DNA of 64,000 bases from Micromonospora narathiwatensis. Lineage in GTDB: Bacteria; Actinomycetota; Actinomycetes; Mycobacteriales; Micromonosporaceae. The position numbers and the translations under genes are program-made. Below, one piece after another: positions 52,789-61,910 of the stretch. Position 1 is the first letter of the stretch. Every line of letters begins with the position of its first letter. Below the pieces are notes generated by a model that worked only from the letters and a program-made list of their open reading frames with translations, made no database searches and was not told the DNA's origin. The DNA is taken from assembly GCF_900089605.1 (NCBI RefSeq), contig NZ_LT594324.1, positions 4,464,001 through 4,528,000 on the forward strand, read 5' to 3'.

Positions 52789-52794
52789 TACGAT
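52789..52794 (+). promoter_or_regulatory. -10-like TACGAT, leaderless start of valS
   Basis: TACGAT-CGCCTG-ATG (52801), 6-nt gap and no Shine-Dalgarno sequence. Confidence 0.45.
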
Positions 52795-52800
52795 CGCCTG

Positions 52801-55368
52801 ATGACGGATACGGCGAGAACGGCCCGTGCCGGCGTCCCCGAGCGTCCGACCCTGGACGGCATCGAGGAGACCTGGGCGCGCCGCTGGCAGGAGGAGGGCA
52901 CGTACACGTTCGACCGCGCGAAGCAGCAGCGCTCGGACGTGTACGCGATCGACACCCCGCCGCCGACCGTATCCGGCGAGCTGCACATGGGGCATGTCTT
53001 CTCGTACACGCACACCGACACGGTGGCCCGCTTCCAGCGGATGCGCGGCCGGACGGTGTTCTACCCGATGGGCTGGGACGACAACGGCCTGCCCACCGAG
53101 CGGCGGGTGCAGAACGTCTACGGGGTGCGCCCCGACCCGGCCCTGCCGTACGACCCGGAATGGCAGCCACCGGCCACGCCGGTGAGCGAGGCGGCCCGGA
53201 AGGACCCGGTCCGGATCTCGCGGCTCAACTTCATCGAGTTGTGCGAGCGGCTGACGGCAGAGGACGAGCAGGTCTTCGAGACGCTGTGGCGGCGGCTCGG
53301 GCTGTCGGTGGACTGGTCGCTGACGTACACCACGATCGGGCGGACGGCCCGGGCGACCAGCCAGCGGGCGTTCCTGCGCAACCTGGCCCGGGGCGAGGCG
53401 TACCAGGCGGAGGCGCCGACCCTCTGGGACGTCGGGTTCGCCACCGCCGTGGCGCAGGCCGAGCTGGAGGACCGGGAACGGCCCGGCGCGTACCACCGGC
53501 TGCGGTTCCACGGGCCGGGCGGGCGGGAGGTGCTGATCGACACCACCCGGCCGGAGTTGCTGCCGGCCTGCGTGGCGCTGGTCTGCCACCCGGACGACGA
53601 GCGGTACGCGGACCTGGTCGGCGCGTCGGCGCGTACCCCGGTCTTCGGGGTCGAGGTGCCGGTGCGCGCACACCCGCTGGCGGACCCGGCCAAGGGCACG
53701 GGCATCGCGATGGTCTGCACGTTCGGTGACCTGACCGACGTGACCTGGTGGCGGGAGCTGCGGCTCGACACCCGCGTGGTGATCGGCCGGGACGGGCGGC
53801 TGCTGCCCGAGCCGCCCGCCGGGGTGCCGGCGGAGCCCTACGCCGCGCTGGCCGGGCAGACCGTGAACGGCGCCCGGCGGACGATGGTCGAGCTGCTGGC
53901 CGACGCGGGCGACCTGGTCGGCGAGCCGCGCCCGATCACCCACCCGGTGAAGTTCTACGAACGCGGCGACCGCCCGCTGGAGATCGTCTCGACCCGGCAG
54001 TGGTACCTGCGCAACGGTGGCCGGGACGCCGACCTGCGCGAGGAGCTGCTGGCCCGGGGCCGGGAGCTGCGCTGGGTGCCGGGGCACATGCGACACCGCT
54101 ACGAGCACTGGGTGGGCGGCCTGACCGGGGACTGGCTGGTCAGCCGGCAGCGCTTCTTCGGCGTGCCGGTGCCGGTGTGGTACCGGCTCGACGACGCTGG
54201 CGAGCCGGACTGGTCCCACCCTCTCACACCCGACGAGTCGATACTCCCGGTCGACCCGTCCGCCGAGCCGCCGCCCGGTTACCAGGAGGCGCAGCGCGGG
54301 CTGCCGGGCGGCTTCGTCGGCGACCCGGACGTGCTGGACACCTGGGCCACCTCGTCGCTGACCCCACAGATCGTCGGCGGTTGGGAGACCGACCCGGAGC
54401 TGTTCCGCCTGGTGTTCCCGATGGACCTGCGCCCGCAGGGGCAGGAGATCATCCGTACCTGGCTGTTCGCCACGGTGGTCCGGTCCCACCTTGAGCACGG
54501 GGTGCTGCCCTGGCGGGACACGGTGCTCTCCGGCTGGATCCTCGACCCGGACCGGAAGAAGATGTCCAAGTCCAAGGGGAACGTGGTCACCCCGTTGGAC
54601 CTGCTGGTGCAGCACGGCTCGGACGCGGTCCGCTACTGGGCCGCGAGCGGCAAGCCCGGGATGGACCTGGCGTTCGACCCGGCGCAGATCAAGGTGGGGC
54701 GGCGGCTCGCCACCAAGCTGCTCAACGCCTCGAAGTTCGCGCTCGGGCTGGGCGCCGCCGACGCGTTGCGCGCCCCGGCGACCGAGCCGCTGGACACCGC
54801 CATGCTCGCCGAACTCTCCGGCGTGGTCGGGGCGGCGACGGCCGCGTTCGACGGGTACGACCACACCGCCGCGCTGATGGCGGCCGAGGCGTTCTTCTGG
54901 CGGTTCTGCGACGACTACATCGAGCTGGTGAAGGAGCGCGCGTACGGCTCCGGGCCGGGTGCCGACTCGGCCCGGGCGGCCCTGGCCACGGCGCTCTCGG
55001 TGCAGTTGCGGCTCTTCGCCCCGGTGCTGCCCTTCGTCACCGAGGAGGTCTGGTCCTGGTGGCGGTTCGGCTCGGTGCACCGCGCGCCGTGGCCCACCAC
55101 GTACGAGGTGGGCCGGGCGGTGCAGGGTCCCGGTGACCCGGAGCTGCTGCGGCTGGCCGCCGACGCCCTGGGTCAGGTGCGCCGGGCCAAGTCGGAGCGA
55201 AAGCTGTCGATGAAGGCGGACGTGCCGCTGGCCGAGGCGCTCGGCCCGGCGGCCCTGCTCGACCAGCTCACCCTGGTCGCCGGCGATGTCCGGGCGGCGG
55301 GCCGGATCGCCAAACTGGACCTGCTCCCCGACCGCACCACCGAACTCGTCATCGCCTGCGCCTTCTGA
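52801..55368 (+). CDS. valS: Valine--tRNA ligase, short type
   Basis: 855 residues. Class I synthetase with HMGH (residues 62-65) and KMSKS (587-591). The sequence GWDDNGLPTERRVQN near the active site and the lack of the C-terminal coiled-coil arm set it in the archaeal/alphaproteobacterial-like ValS group, not the common bacterial type that in actinobacteria is linked to folC (as in mycobacteria). The editing domain with DTTRPELLPACVALVCHPDD is present. It is probably leaderless. Whether it is the only ValS of the genome cannot be seen here. Confidence 0.93.
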   Translation: MTDTARTARAGVPERPTLDGIEETWARRWQEEGTYTFDRAKQQRSDVYAIDTPPPTVSGELHMGHVFSYTHTDTVARFQRMRGRTVFYPMGWDDNGLPTERRVQNVYGVRPDPALPYDPEWQPPATPVSEAARKDPVRISRLNFIELCERLTAEDEQVFETLWRRLGLSVDWSLTYTTIGRTARATSQRAFLRNLARGEAYQAEAPTLWDVGFATAVAQAELEDRERPGAYHRLRFHGPGGREVLIDTTRPELLPACVALVCHPDDERYADLVGASARTPVFGVEVPVRAHPLADPAKGTGIAMVCTFGDLTDVTWWRELRLDTRVVIGRDGRLLPEPPAGVPAEPYAALAGQTVNGARRTMVELLADAGDLVGEPRPITHPVKFYERGDRPLEIVSTRQWYLRNGGRDADLREELLARGRELRWVPGHMRHRYEHWVGGLTGDWLVSRQRFFGVPVPVWYRLDDAGEPDWSHPLTPDESILPVDPSAEPPPGYQEAQRGLPGGFVGDPDVLDTWATSSLTPQIVGGWETDPELFRLVFPMDLRPQGQEIIRTWLFATVVRSHLEHGVLPWRDTVLSGWILDPDRKKMSKSKGNVVTPLDLLVQHGSDAVRYWAASGKPGMDLAFDPAQIKVGRRLATKLLNASKFALGLGAADALRAPATEPLDTAMLAELSGVVGAATAAFDGYDHTAALMAAEAFFWRFCDDYIELVKERAYGSGPGADSARAALATALSVQLRLFAPVLPFVTEEVWSWWRFGSVHRAPWPTTYEVGRAVQGPGDPELLRLAADALGQVRRAKSERKLSMKADVPLAEALGPAALLDQLTLVAGDVRAAGRIAKLDLLPDRTTELVIACAF

Positions 55369-55388
55369 CCCCGGACGCCCACCCGAGG

Positions 55389-55425
55389 TCCGCCGCCGCC
55401 CCGGGGAGGGTGGGGCGGCGGCGGA
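55389..55425. terminator. Bidirectional terminator between valS and an ABC permease
   Basis: A perfect 14-bp stem (55389-55402 with 55412-55425) and 9-nt loop between two convergent genes. Confidence 0.8.
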
Positions 55426-55428
55426 GGA

Positions 55429-56139
55429 TCAGCTGGTCTCGCCGGCCACCGAGAAGGAGCGGAGACGGTCGATGGCGAGGATGGTGGAGCCGACCGCCAC
55501 CAGGGCGGTCAGGACCACCGCCACCGGCACCGAGACGGTGGTGCCGAGCAGGTCGGTGGGGGCCATCCGGTCGGCGAAGGCGATCACCCACTGCTGGATG
55601 GAGAGCACCCTGGTGCCGTCCACGAACCGGCCGAGCAGGCCCTCCCAGATCAGCACGTAGACCAGGCCGAGCAGCACGGGCCGCCGGGTCAGCAGGCTGA
55701 GCGCCAGGAAGAACGCCGAGTACGCCAGCGCGCCCAGCGCCGACGCGGCGGCGAGCGCCAGTCCGAGGCGTACCGAGTCGGCGAGCACGCCCGCGACGTA
55801 GAGCGGGACGGCGACGGTGGCGGCGCTGACCCCGGTCGCCACCGCCAGCTTCGGCAGCACGATCTGCCAACGCGGCAGCGGCTTGGTGAGGATGTGCACC
55901 ACCGTGCCGTCGTCGATCTCGGCGCCGAGCACGCCGGTGCCGACGATCAGCGCGACCACCGGCAGCACCACGGCCAGCCCGAGCCCGACCAGCACCGGCG
56001 GCCCCCACTCGCTCGGGTGGACGCCCAGGCTGCGGGAGACGATCGCGAGCACCAACAGCAGCGCGGGCAGCGGAAGCAGCAGCAGGAACCGGCGCCGGCC
56101 GAAGAGTCCGCGGGCGGTGATCCAGGTAACGGTCGACAT
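55429..56139 (-). CDS. ABC-2-type transporter permease (second)
   Basis: 236 residues with six hydrophobic segments and the ABC-2 loop GTGVLGAEIDDGTVVHILTKPLPRWQIVLPKL. Last gene of a four-gene operon. ATG 56139 lies one base after the stop of a 20-codon mini-ORF; AAAGAGG in that mini-ORF acts as ribosome site. Confidence 0.87.
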   Translation of the reverse strand: MSTVTWITARGLFGRRRFLLLLPLPALLLVLAIVSRSLGVHPSEWGPPVLVGLGLAVVLPVVALIVGTGVLGAEIDDGTVVHILTKPLPRWQIVLPKLAVATGVSAATVAVPLYVAGVLADSVRLGLALAAASALGALAYSAFFLALSLLTRRPVLLGLVYVLIWEGLLGRFVDGTRVLSIQQWVIAFADRMAPTDLLGTTVSVPVAVVLTALVAVGSTILAIDRLRSFSVAGETS

Positions 56140-56140
56140 C

Positions 56141-56203
56141 TCAGCCTCTTTCGTTCGTGACTGCGGGGCTCACTCGCTGCGCTCGTTCACTCCTCGCACT
56201 CAC
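56141..56203 (-). CDS. Repeat-derived mini-ORF before the ABC-2 permease
   Basis: GTG 56203 to TGA 56141, peptide VSARSERAQRVSPAVTNERG, filling the gap between ATPase and permease (stop TGA, then G, then ATG of the permease). It shares the SARSE...SPAV.NE pattern with the other mini-ORFs. Confidence 0.45.
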   Translation of the reverse strand: MSARSERAQRVSPAVTNERG

Positions 56204-56206
56204 CGG

Positions 56207-57166
56207 TCAGCTCCCGACCAGGTAGGAGAAGACGCTCTCCAGGGATTCGTCCTCGGGCGTCAGCGACCGGACCCGGACGCCCCGGGCCAACGCGATCTTG
56301 GGCAGCGCCCGGGTGAAGGCGCCGTAGTCGCCGGCCCGGACGGTGAGCCCGTCACGGCCCAGCTCCACCCCGGTCACCGACTGCTCGGCGATCAGCGCGA
56401 CCGCGAGCGCCCGGTCGTCGGTGGAGCGCACCGCGAAGACGTGCGGCCGGTTGGTCATCAGCCGGCGGATGGTCCGGTAGTCGCCGGAGGCGGCGAGCCG
56501 GCCGGCGACCATCACCTGCACGGTGCCGGAGACCTGCTCGACCTCCTCCAGGATGTGCGAGCTGAACAGGATGGTCCGGCCAGCGTCGCCGAGGCGGTGC
56601 AGCAGATCCATCATGTGCAGCCGCTGCCGCGGGTCCATGCCGTTGAACGGCTCGTCGAGCAGCAGCACCTGCGGGTCGTGGACCAGCGCGGCGGCCACCC
56701 GGGTGCGCTGCCGCATGCCCTTGGAGTACGTGCCGATCCGCCGGTCCTGCGCGTCCGCCATCTCGACCAGGTCGATGGCCCGGCGGGCCGCCGCCTCCGG
56801 GTCGGGCAGCCGGTGCAGCTTCGCGCTGGCCAGCACGAACTCGTACGCGGAGAGGAAGGCGTGCACCGCCTCCCGCTCGCTGACCAGGCCGAGGTGACGG
56901 TAGACGCCCGGGTTGCGCCAGGTCGGCTCCCCGTCGAGGGTGACCGCGCCCCGGGACGGGGCGAGGAAACCGGCCATCATGTGCAGCAGGGTGGTCTTCC
57001 CCGCGCCGTTCGGCCCGAGCAGGCCGGTCACCCCGGGCCCGAGCCGCATGGTGACGTCGTTGACCGCCACCACGTTGCCGTACCAGCGGGAGACCCCGGC
57101 GAGGTCGAGGGTGGACGCGGGCGTGGTCGGGGCCGCCGCCTGCGGGCCGACGCTGATCGTGGTCAT
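56207..57166 (-). CDS. ABC-2-type transporter ATPase (second)
   Basis: 319 residues. Walker A GPNGAGKTT, signature YSKGMRQRTRVAAALVHDP, Walker B VLLLDEPFNGMD and a C-terminal ~90-residue domain typical of drug/lipid exporters of the DrrA/CcmA type. ATG 57166 overlaps the preceding permease stop as ATGA. Confidence 0.9.
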   Translation of the reverse strand: MTTISVGPQAAAPTTPASTLDLAGVSRWYGNVVAVNDVTMRLGPGVTGLLGPNGAGKTTLLHMMAGFLAPSRGAVTLDGEPTWRNPGVYRHLGLVSEREAVHAFLSAYEFVLASAKLHRLPDPEAAARRAIDLVEMADAQDRRIGTYSKGMRQRTRVAAALVHDPQVLLLDEPFNGMDPRQRLHMMDLLHRLGDAGRTILFSSHILEEVEQVSGTVQVMVAGRLAASGDYRTIRRLMTNRPHVFAVRSTDDRALAVALIAEQSVTGVELGRDGLTVRAGDYGAFTRALPKIALARGVRVRSLTPEDESLESVFSYLVGS

Positions 57167-58044
57167 CGGGCGGCCACCTTCCGGTATCGCAGCAACAGCA
57201 GGGCGACGCAGCCGGCCACCAGCAGGACGGCCACGGCCAGGTAGACCGGGCCGAAACCGCCGATCATCTGTTCCGCTCGTGCGCCGGGAACCAGCCGGTC
57301 GCCCAGGGTGTAGACGCCGACGGCCTGGACCAGGGTGGACGGCGAGCCGAGCATGGCCAGCTCGTTGACCGCCCGGGACGGCATGATCGACAGGGTGCCG
57401 ACGATCGGGGTGGTCATCAGGAACGCCGCCACGATGCCGCCGGCCGCGAACGCCCGCTTGCCGGTGAGCGAGGCGATGAGCAGCCCGACCGAGGCGAAGA
57501 CCACCGCCCACAGGGCCGCGTAGAGCAGGCCGGGCAGCAGGTCGAGCAGCTCGTCCCAGACCCCGCGCATCCCGGTCTTGGTGGTGAACGCCGCGCCGAG
57601 GAACATCACCAGCTGCGGCGCGCCGAGCAGCAGCCAGAGCGCGGAGGCCAGCGCGCCGAGCTTGGCCAGCGCGTAGTCGCCGCGGGGCAGCGGCCGGGAG
57701 AAGTAGAGCGGCAGCACCCCGCTGCGCAGGTCGCGGGAGACCAGCTCCGGCCCGACCACCGCGACGAAGAAGATGACCAGCCAGCTCATCGCGTCGGCGA
57801 ACTGGGCGTACGTCATGACGACCTGGCCGGTCTGGGTGCGTACCGCGGTCAGCCCGGCGGCGACCACCACCACGATGCCGACCACCAGCCAGGGGAAGAT
57901 CTTCGCCTTGGCGGACCGGCCGAGGCCGAACGCGGTCCGCAGCCCGTGCAGGTAGAGCGCGCCGAAGACGTGCCGGCGGCCCAGCCGGGGGCCGGTGTAA
58001 CGCTGGTATCCGATGTCGTGGATGACGCCGGTCGGCTCAGACAT
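57163..58044 (-). CDS. ABC-2-type transporter permease (first)
   Basis: 293 residues, about seven hydrophobic segments. The N-terminus GVIHDIGYQRYTGPRLGRRHVF is a conserved soluble start of this permease group, and VVGPELVSRDLRSGVLPLYFSRPLPRGDYALAKL the coupling loop. Its start overlaps the first ATPase gene by 8 bp. Confidence 0.88.
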   Translation of the reverse strand: MSEPTGVIHDIGYQRYTGPRLGRRHVFGALYLHGLRTAFGLGRSAKAKIFPWLVVGIVVVVAAGLTAVRTQTGQVVMTYAQFADAMSWLVIFFVAVVGPELVSRDLRSGVLPLYFSRPLPRGDYALAKLGALASALWLLLGAPQLVMFLGAAFTTKTGMRGVWDELLDLLPGLLYAALWAVVFASVGLLIASLTGKRAFAAGGIVAAFLMTTPIVGTLSIMPSRAVNELAMLGSPSTLVQAVGVYTLGDRLVPGARAEQMIGGFGPVYLAVAVLLVAGCVALLLLRYRKVAAR

Positions 58045-58951
58045 GGCTGGGCTCCCTCGTGGCGAAGAGTTCGGCCACCCGGTGCCGCCGCTGGTCGAGC
58101 CGGTGCAGCGGCAGGTCCAGCTCGGCGACCGCGCCGAGGATCAGGTCGTACGTGGCGTCGTCGGCGAGCGGGACGAGCAGCAGCCGGCCCTCCCGGGACA
58201 CCGGCAGGTTCAGCGCGGCGAGCCGGGCGGCCAGATCCTCCGTACCCTCGCTGACCTCGACGGCGAGCACGTCGGTGGCGGAGGTCATCGCGGCGACCCG
58301 GTCGGCGCGCAGCAGCCGGCCGCCGTCGATGGCGACCAGGGTGTCGCAGATCCGTTCCACCTCGCCGAGCAGGTGCGAGCAGACCACCACGGAGATGCCG
58401 AACTCAGTGCCGATCCGGTGGATCAGGGCGAGCATGGCGTCCCGGCCGGCCGGGTCGAGGCCGTTGGTGGGCTCGTCGAGCAGCAGCAGGTCGGGGTCGT
58501 GCACCAGTGCCTGGGCCAGCTTCACCCGCTGCTTCATGCCGGTGGAGTAGCCACCGACGGCCCGGTGCCGCTCCTCGTGCAGGCCGACGTGGCGCAGCGC
58601 CTCGGAGGCCCGCTCCCGCGCGGCCGTCCGCGGCAGGCCGCTGATCCGACCCAGGTGGGTGACCAGTTCGGCGGCGGAGAGGTCGGGCGGGAGGGCATCG
58701 TGTTCGGGCATGTAGCCGACCCGGGCGCGGACCGCCGCCGGGTCGGTGGTGGGGTCGAGGCCGAGCACGGAGACCCGGCCACTGGTCGGGGCGAGCAGGC
58801 CCAGCAGGATCTTGATCAGGGTCGACTTGCCGGCGCCGTTGGCACCGACCAGCCCGATGATCCCCGGCTCGACCGACACCGTGAGGTCGGCCAACGCGGT
58901 GACCCGGCCTCCGTACGTCTTGGTCAGCGACTCGGTCGCGAGCAGTGTCAC
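58037..58951 (-). CDS. ABC-2-type transporter ATPase (first)
   Basis: 304 residues with GANGAGKST, YSTGMKQRVKLAQALVHDP and LLLLDEPTNGLDP. First gene of an ATPase-permease-ATPase-permease operon, suggesting a complex with two different halves. GTG 58951 is leaderless-like. Substrate unknown. Confidence 0.9.
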   Translation of the reverse strand: MTLLATESLTKTYGGRVTALADLTVSVEPGIIGLVGANGAGKSTLIKILLGLLAPTSGRVSVLGLDPTTDPAAVRARVGYMPEHDALPPDLSAAELVTHLGRISGLPRTAARERASEALRHVGLHEERHRAVGGYSTGMKQRVKLAQALVHDPDLLLLDEPTNGLDPAGRDAMLALIHRIGTEFGISVVVCSHLLGEVERICDTLVAIDGGRLLRADRVAAMTSATDVLAVEVSEGTEDLAARLAALNLPVSREGRLLLVPLADDATYDLILGAVAELDLPLHRLDQRRHRVAELFATREPSHV

Positions 58952-58958
58952 GACGCTC

Positions 58959-58964
58959 AGCGTA
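58959..58964 (-). promoter_or_regulatory. -10-like TACGCT, leaderless start of the ABC-2 operon
   Basis: TACGCT-GAGCGTC-GTG (58951), 7-nt gap. Confidence 0.5.
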
Positions 58965-59445
58965 GGAAGTGGAGGCCGGCCTGGGTATCAGGAAACGCTC
59001 GGGGATGCCCCTGATTCCGCCCGGACGGGTCGGCACGCGCCGGTCGGGGGCGGTCGACGCGGGCCGGCACACGCCGACCGGTCGGGGCGGACCGCGGCTG
59101 GTCCGGATCTTCAGGTCGGGCTGACCGACCAGCCGGTTCCAACCAGCCGTCCGGGTGGCTCGGCCACGACGGCGGTCGCCCCGGCGCCCTCGACGCGCTC
59201 CCGAGGGACCGGGGCGATTGGCCGCGGCAGATCCCGGCCGGGACCGATCGGAACGGGCTGACCAGCGCCTCCACCGGGTGCGTACGCTGGACGGGGTCGT
59301 TCGGCGCCGCCTCGCCGTCCGCCGCCCGGCGACCGGGACCGGCGACGGCCGCGCCAACGGGTGGTGGCCGCGAGGTGGAGTGGCGCTCTCGACCGGAGCC
59401 CGGCCGGCTGCGAAACTGTGTGCCGGCCGGTGAGTTGGGGGATTG
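58965..59445. other. 481-bp noncoding divergent region
   Basis: Between the ABC-2 operon and the APS kinase gene. Open frames here have Arg/Pro-rich translations without coding bias, and I see no RNA gene. It contains several short G+C-rich inverted repeats, including GGTCGG-GCTGA-CCGACC at 59115-59131. The promoters of both neighbours should lie here. Confidence 0.6.
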
Positions 59446-60975
59446 ATGAGCAACGGGTGGGTGCTGCCCGAGGACGTGCTGCGGGACGCGCCGGCGTACG
59501 CGCCTCGCACCGGTGAGCTGGCCGATCTGGAGTTACTGCTGACCGGGGCGTACACCCCGCTGACCGGTTTCATGACCCGGGCCGACCTGGCCGCGCTGAA
59601 CCGGCGCGGCCGGCTGGCCGACGGCACGTTGTGGCCGGTGCCGGTGACCCTCCAGGTGCCAACGGCGATCGTTCACGCGCTGGAGCTGGACGAGCCGCTG
59701 CGCCGGGCGCTGGTGCTCACCGACGGCGAGGGCGCCCCGGTGGCCGCGATGGACGTGACCGACGTCTGGCCGGTCCGCGAGGGAATGGTGGGCGTCGGCG
59801 GCGCGGTACGCCGGCTCGGCGACGGCGGCCACGGGCCGTTCCAGCGGCTGCGGCGCAGCCCCGAGGAGGTCAAGGCGCTGCTGCCGCCGGGTCGGGTGCT
59901 CGGCGTCTTCGCCGACCGGCCGCTGCACCGGCCACAGCTCGCGCAGATCGCGCACGCCGCTCGCACGTTGGGCGCACACCTGCTGGTGATGATCCCGGTG
60001 GGCGACGAGGGCGCCGGCGGGCTGCCGTCCGAGGCGCTGGTCCGCACCGTGTTCGCCGCCCGCGACCGGATGCCCCCGGCGACCCTGGTGGCGGTGCCGC
60101 TGGCCAGGCGGCCCGACGAGATCAGCGACGCCCTGCTCCGGGCCCGGGTCGCCGCCGCGTACGGGGTGACCCACCTGCTCTCCACCGAGGGGATGCTCTC
60201 CGGGGCCGGGCTGCGGGTGCTGGTGCCCCGGGAGCTGGCGTACGACAACCGGGACGGGCAGTGGCGCTGGCGGGAGGACATTCCGCCGCGCAACCGACGG
60301 CTGGCGCTCAGCCAGGACGAGGTCGACGACCTGCTCGACCGGGGCTTCCCGCTGCCCGAGTGGCACACCCCGCCGGCGGTGGCCAAGGAGCTGGCCCGGG
60401 CCCGTCCGCCGCGCCGGCACCGGGGCCTGGTGGTCTTCCTGACCGGCCTTTCCGGCTCCGGCAAGTCGACCATCGCCCGGGGCCTGGCCGACCTGCTGCG
60501 CGAGGGCGGCGACCGAAGCATCACCCTGCTCGACGGCGACGTGGTGCGCCGGGAACTCTCCGCCGGGCTGGGCTTCAGCAAGGCCGACCGGGACGCCAAC
60601 GTACGCCGGATCGGTTGGGTGGCCGCCGAGATCGCCCGGCACCGGGGAGTCGGCATCTGCTGCCCGATCGCCCCGTACGCGGCGGCCCGGGCCATCGCCC
60701 GGGAGATGGCGCACGCCGCCGGGGCGGGCTTCCTGCTGGTCCACGTCGCGACCCCGCTGGAGGTGTGCGAGCAGCGCGACCGCAAGGGCCTGTACGCGCG
60801 GGCCCGCGCCGGCCTGCTCACCGGGATGACCGGCATCGACGACCCGTACGAGGAGCCGACCGACGCCGACCTGGTGGTGGACACCACCGACATGTCCGTC
60901 GAGGAGGCGGTCCAGCGGGTGATGGAGCACCTGACCGAGAGCGGCTGGGTGGAGCCCCGCCTCCAGTCCGCCTGA
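59446..60975 (+). CDS. APS kinase fused to a degenerate ATP-sulfurylase domain
   Basis: 509 residues. The N-terminal ~325 residues follow the ATP sulfurylase layout (PUA-like part with LELLLTGAYTPLTGFM, then the catalytic part). The essential QXRNPXHXXH motif is replaced by FADRPLHRPQ at 155-164, so sulfurylase activity is unlikely. The C-terminal adenylylsulfate kinase is intact: GLSGSGKST at 334-342, DGD at about 363-365, FSKADRDANVRRIG. It would phosphorylate APS to PAPS for sulfation. ATG 59446 follows GGGG; TTG 59443 is possible. Confidence 0.85.
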   Translation: MSNGWVLPEDVLRDAPAYAPRTGELADLELLLTGAYTPLTGFMTRADLAALNRRGRLADGTLWPVPVTLQVPTAIVHALELDEPLRRALVLTDGEGAPVAAMDVTDVWPVREGMVGVGGAVRRLGDGGHGPFQRLRRSPEEVKALLPPGRVLGVFADRPLHRPQLAQIAHAARTLGAHLLVMIPVGDEGAGGLPSEALVRTVFAARDRMPPATLVAVPLARRPDEISDALLRARVAAAYGVTHLLSTEGMLSGAGLRVLVPRELAYDNRDGQWRWREDIPPRNRRLALSQDEVDDLLDRGFPLPEWHTPPAVAKELARARPPRRHRGLVVFLTGLSGSGKSTIARGLADLLREGGDRSITLLDGDVVRRELSAGLGFSKADRDANVRRIGWVAAEIARHRGVGICCPIAPYAAARAIAREMAHAAGAGFLLVHVATPLEVCEQRDRKGLYARARAGLLTGMTGIDDPYEEPTDADLVVDTTDMSVEEAVQRVMEHLTESGWVEPRLQSA

Positions 60976-61001
60976 TCGTCCCCCGCCCTTCGGTCCGGAC
61001 C

Positions 61002-61018
61002 GCGGGGACCTGCCCCGC
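61002..61018 (+). terminator. Small hairpin after the APS kinase gene
   Basis: GCGGGG-ACCTG-CCCCGC, preceded by the palindrome CGGTCCGGACCG. Weak as a terminator. Confidence 0.35.
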
Positions 61019-61054
61019 ACCCCCTTCCTTCCGTCGCGTCTGCCTGGGCGCTAG

Positions 61055-61079
61055 TGTTCGCCTTTGTTGGAACACGTTC
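61055..61079. promoter_or_regulatory. Candidate operator upstream of the DeoR gene
   Basis: TGTTC (61055-61059) pairs with GAACA (61070-61074), and the latter begins a second palindrome GAAC-AC-GTTC (61070-61079). It overlaps a -10-like TAGTGT (61052-61057), so binding would block transcription. Confidence 0.45.
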
Positions 61080-61121
61080 GACCGCGTGGAGACGTGGTCG
61101 TGGTAGCGGAGGTGACGGCGG

Positions 61122-61910
61122 ATGCTGGCGCGGCAGCGGCAGGCGGCCATCCTGGAACGGGTCCGTGCCGCCGGGGGCGTACGGGTCACCGAACTGGCCG
61201 CCGAGTTCGGCGTCTCCGACATGACCATCCGGCGTGACCTGGAGACGCTGCACGAGCGGGGCGTGCTGGCCAAGGTGCACGGCGGGGCGACCGTCGCCGG
61301 CCCCGGCTCGACCGACGAGCCCGGGTTCCGCGCCAAGTCGGTCCGGCAGTCCGCTGAGAAGGCGGCGATCGCCGACCGCGCCGCGCGGCTCGTCCGCCCC
61401 GGCGCCGCGATCGCCCTCTCCGCCGGCACGACCACCGCCGAGCTGGCCCGCCGGCTGGTCGACGTGCCGGGGCTGACCGTGGTGACGAACTCACTGCCGG
61501 TGGCCGAGATCCTGCACGTCGGCGGCCGGCCGGACCAGACCGTGGTGCTCACCGGTGGTGTGCGTACCCCCTCGGACGCGCTGGTCGGCCCGCTGGCCGT
61601 GGCCGCGCTCGGGGCGCTCCACCTCGACCTGCTCTTCCTCGGCGTGCACGGGATCAGCGAACGCGCCGGGTTCACCACCCCGAACCTCATGGAGGCCGAC
61701 ACGAACCGGGCCCTGGTGGCCGCGGCCGACCGGCTGGTGGTGCTCGCCGACCACACCAAGTGGGGCACGGTCGGCATCTCCTCGATCGTCGGACTGGACG
61801 CCGCGGACGTGCTGGTCACCGACGACCGGCTGGCGCCGGACGCGCGCCGGGCGCTGGCGGAGCGGGTGGGCGAGCTGGTGGTCGTGCCGGGCACCGAGGG
61901 GGCGCAGTGA
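61122..61910 (+). CDS. DeoR/GlpR-family transcriptional regulator
   Basis: 262 residues. N-terminal HTH RQAAILERVRAAGGVRVTELAAEFGVSDMTIRRDLETL, then VHGGATV and the sugar-phosphate-sensing DeoR domain (ALSAGTTTAELARRL, FLGVHGIS, DHTKWG). It is followed with a GTGA overlap by galT, so it probably senses a galactose-pathway sugar phosphate and controls this pair. The ATG at 61122 has GGAGGTGACGG upstream. Confidence 0.92.
   Translation: MLARQRQAAILERVRAAGGVRVTELAAEFGVSDMTIRRDLETLHERGVLAKVHGGATVAGPGSTDEPGFRAKSVRQSAEKAAIADRAARLVRPGAAIALSAGTTTAELARRLVDVPGLTVVTNSLPVAEILHVGGRPDQTVVLTGGVRTPSDALVGPLAVAALGALHLDLLFLGVHGISERAGFTTPNLMEADTNRALVAAADRLVVLADHTKWGTVGISSIVGLDAADVLVTDDRLAPDARRALAERVGELVVVPGTEGAQ

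Noticed and set aside
59155..59433. 92-codon frame in the divergent region before the APS kinase gene
   Set aside because: Arg/Pro-rich, no ribosome site, no coding bias and no recognisable motif.
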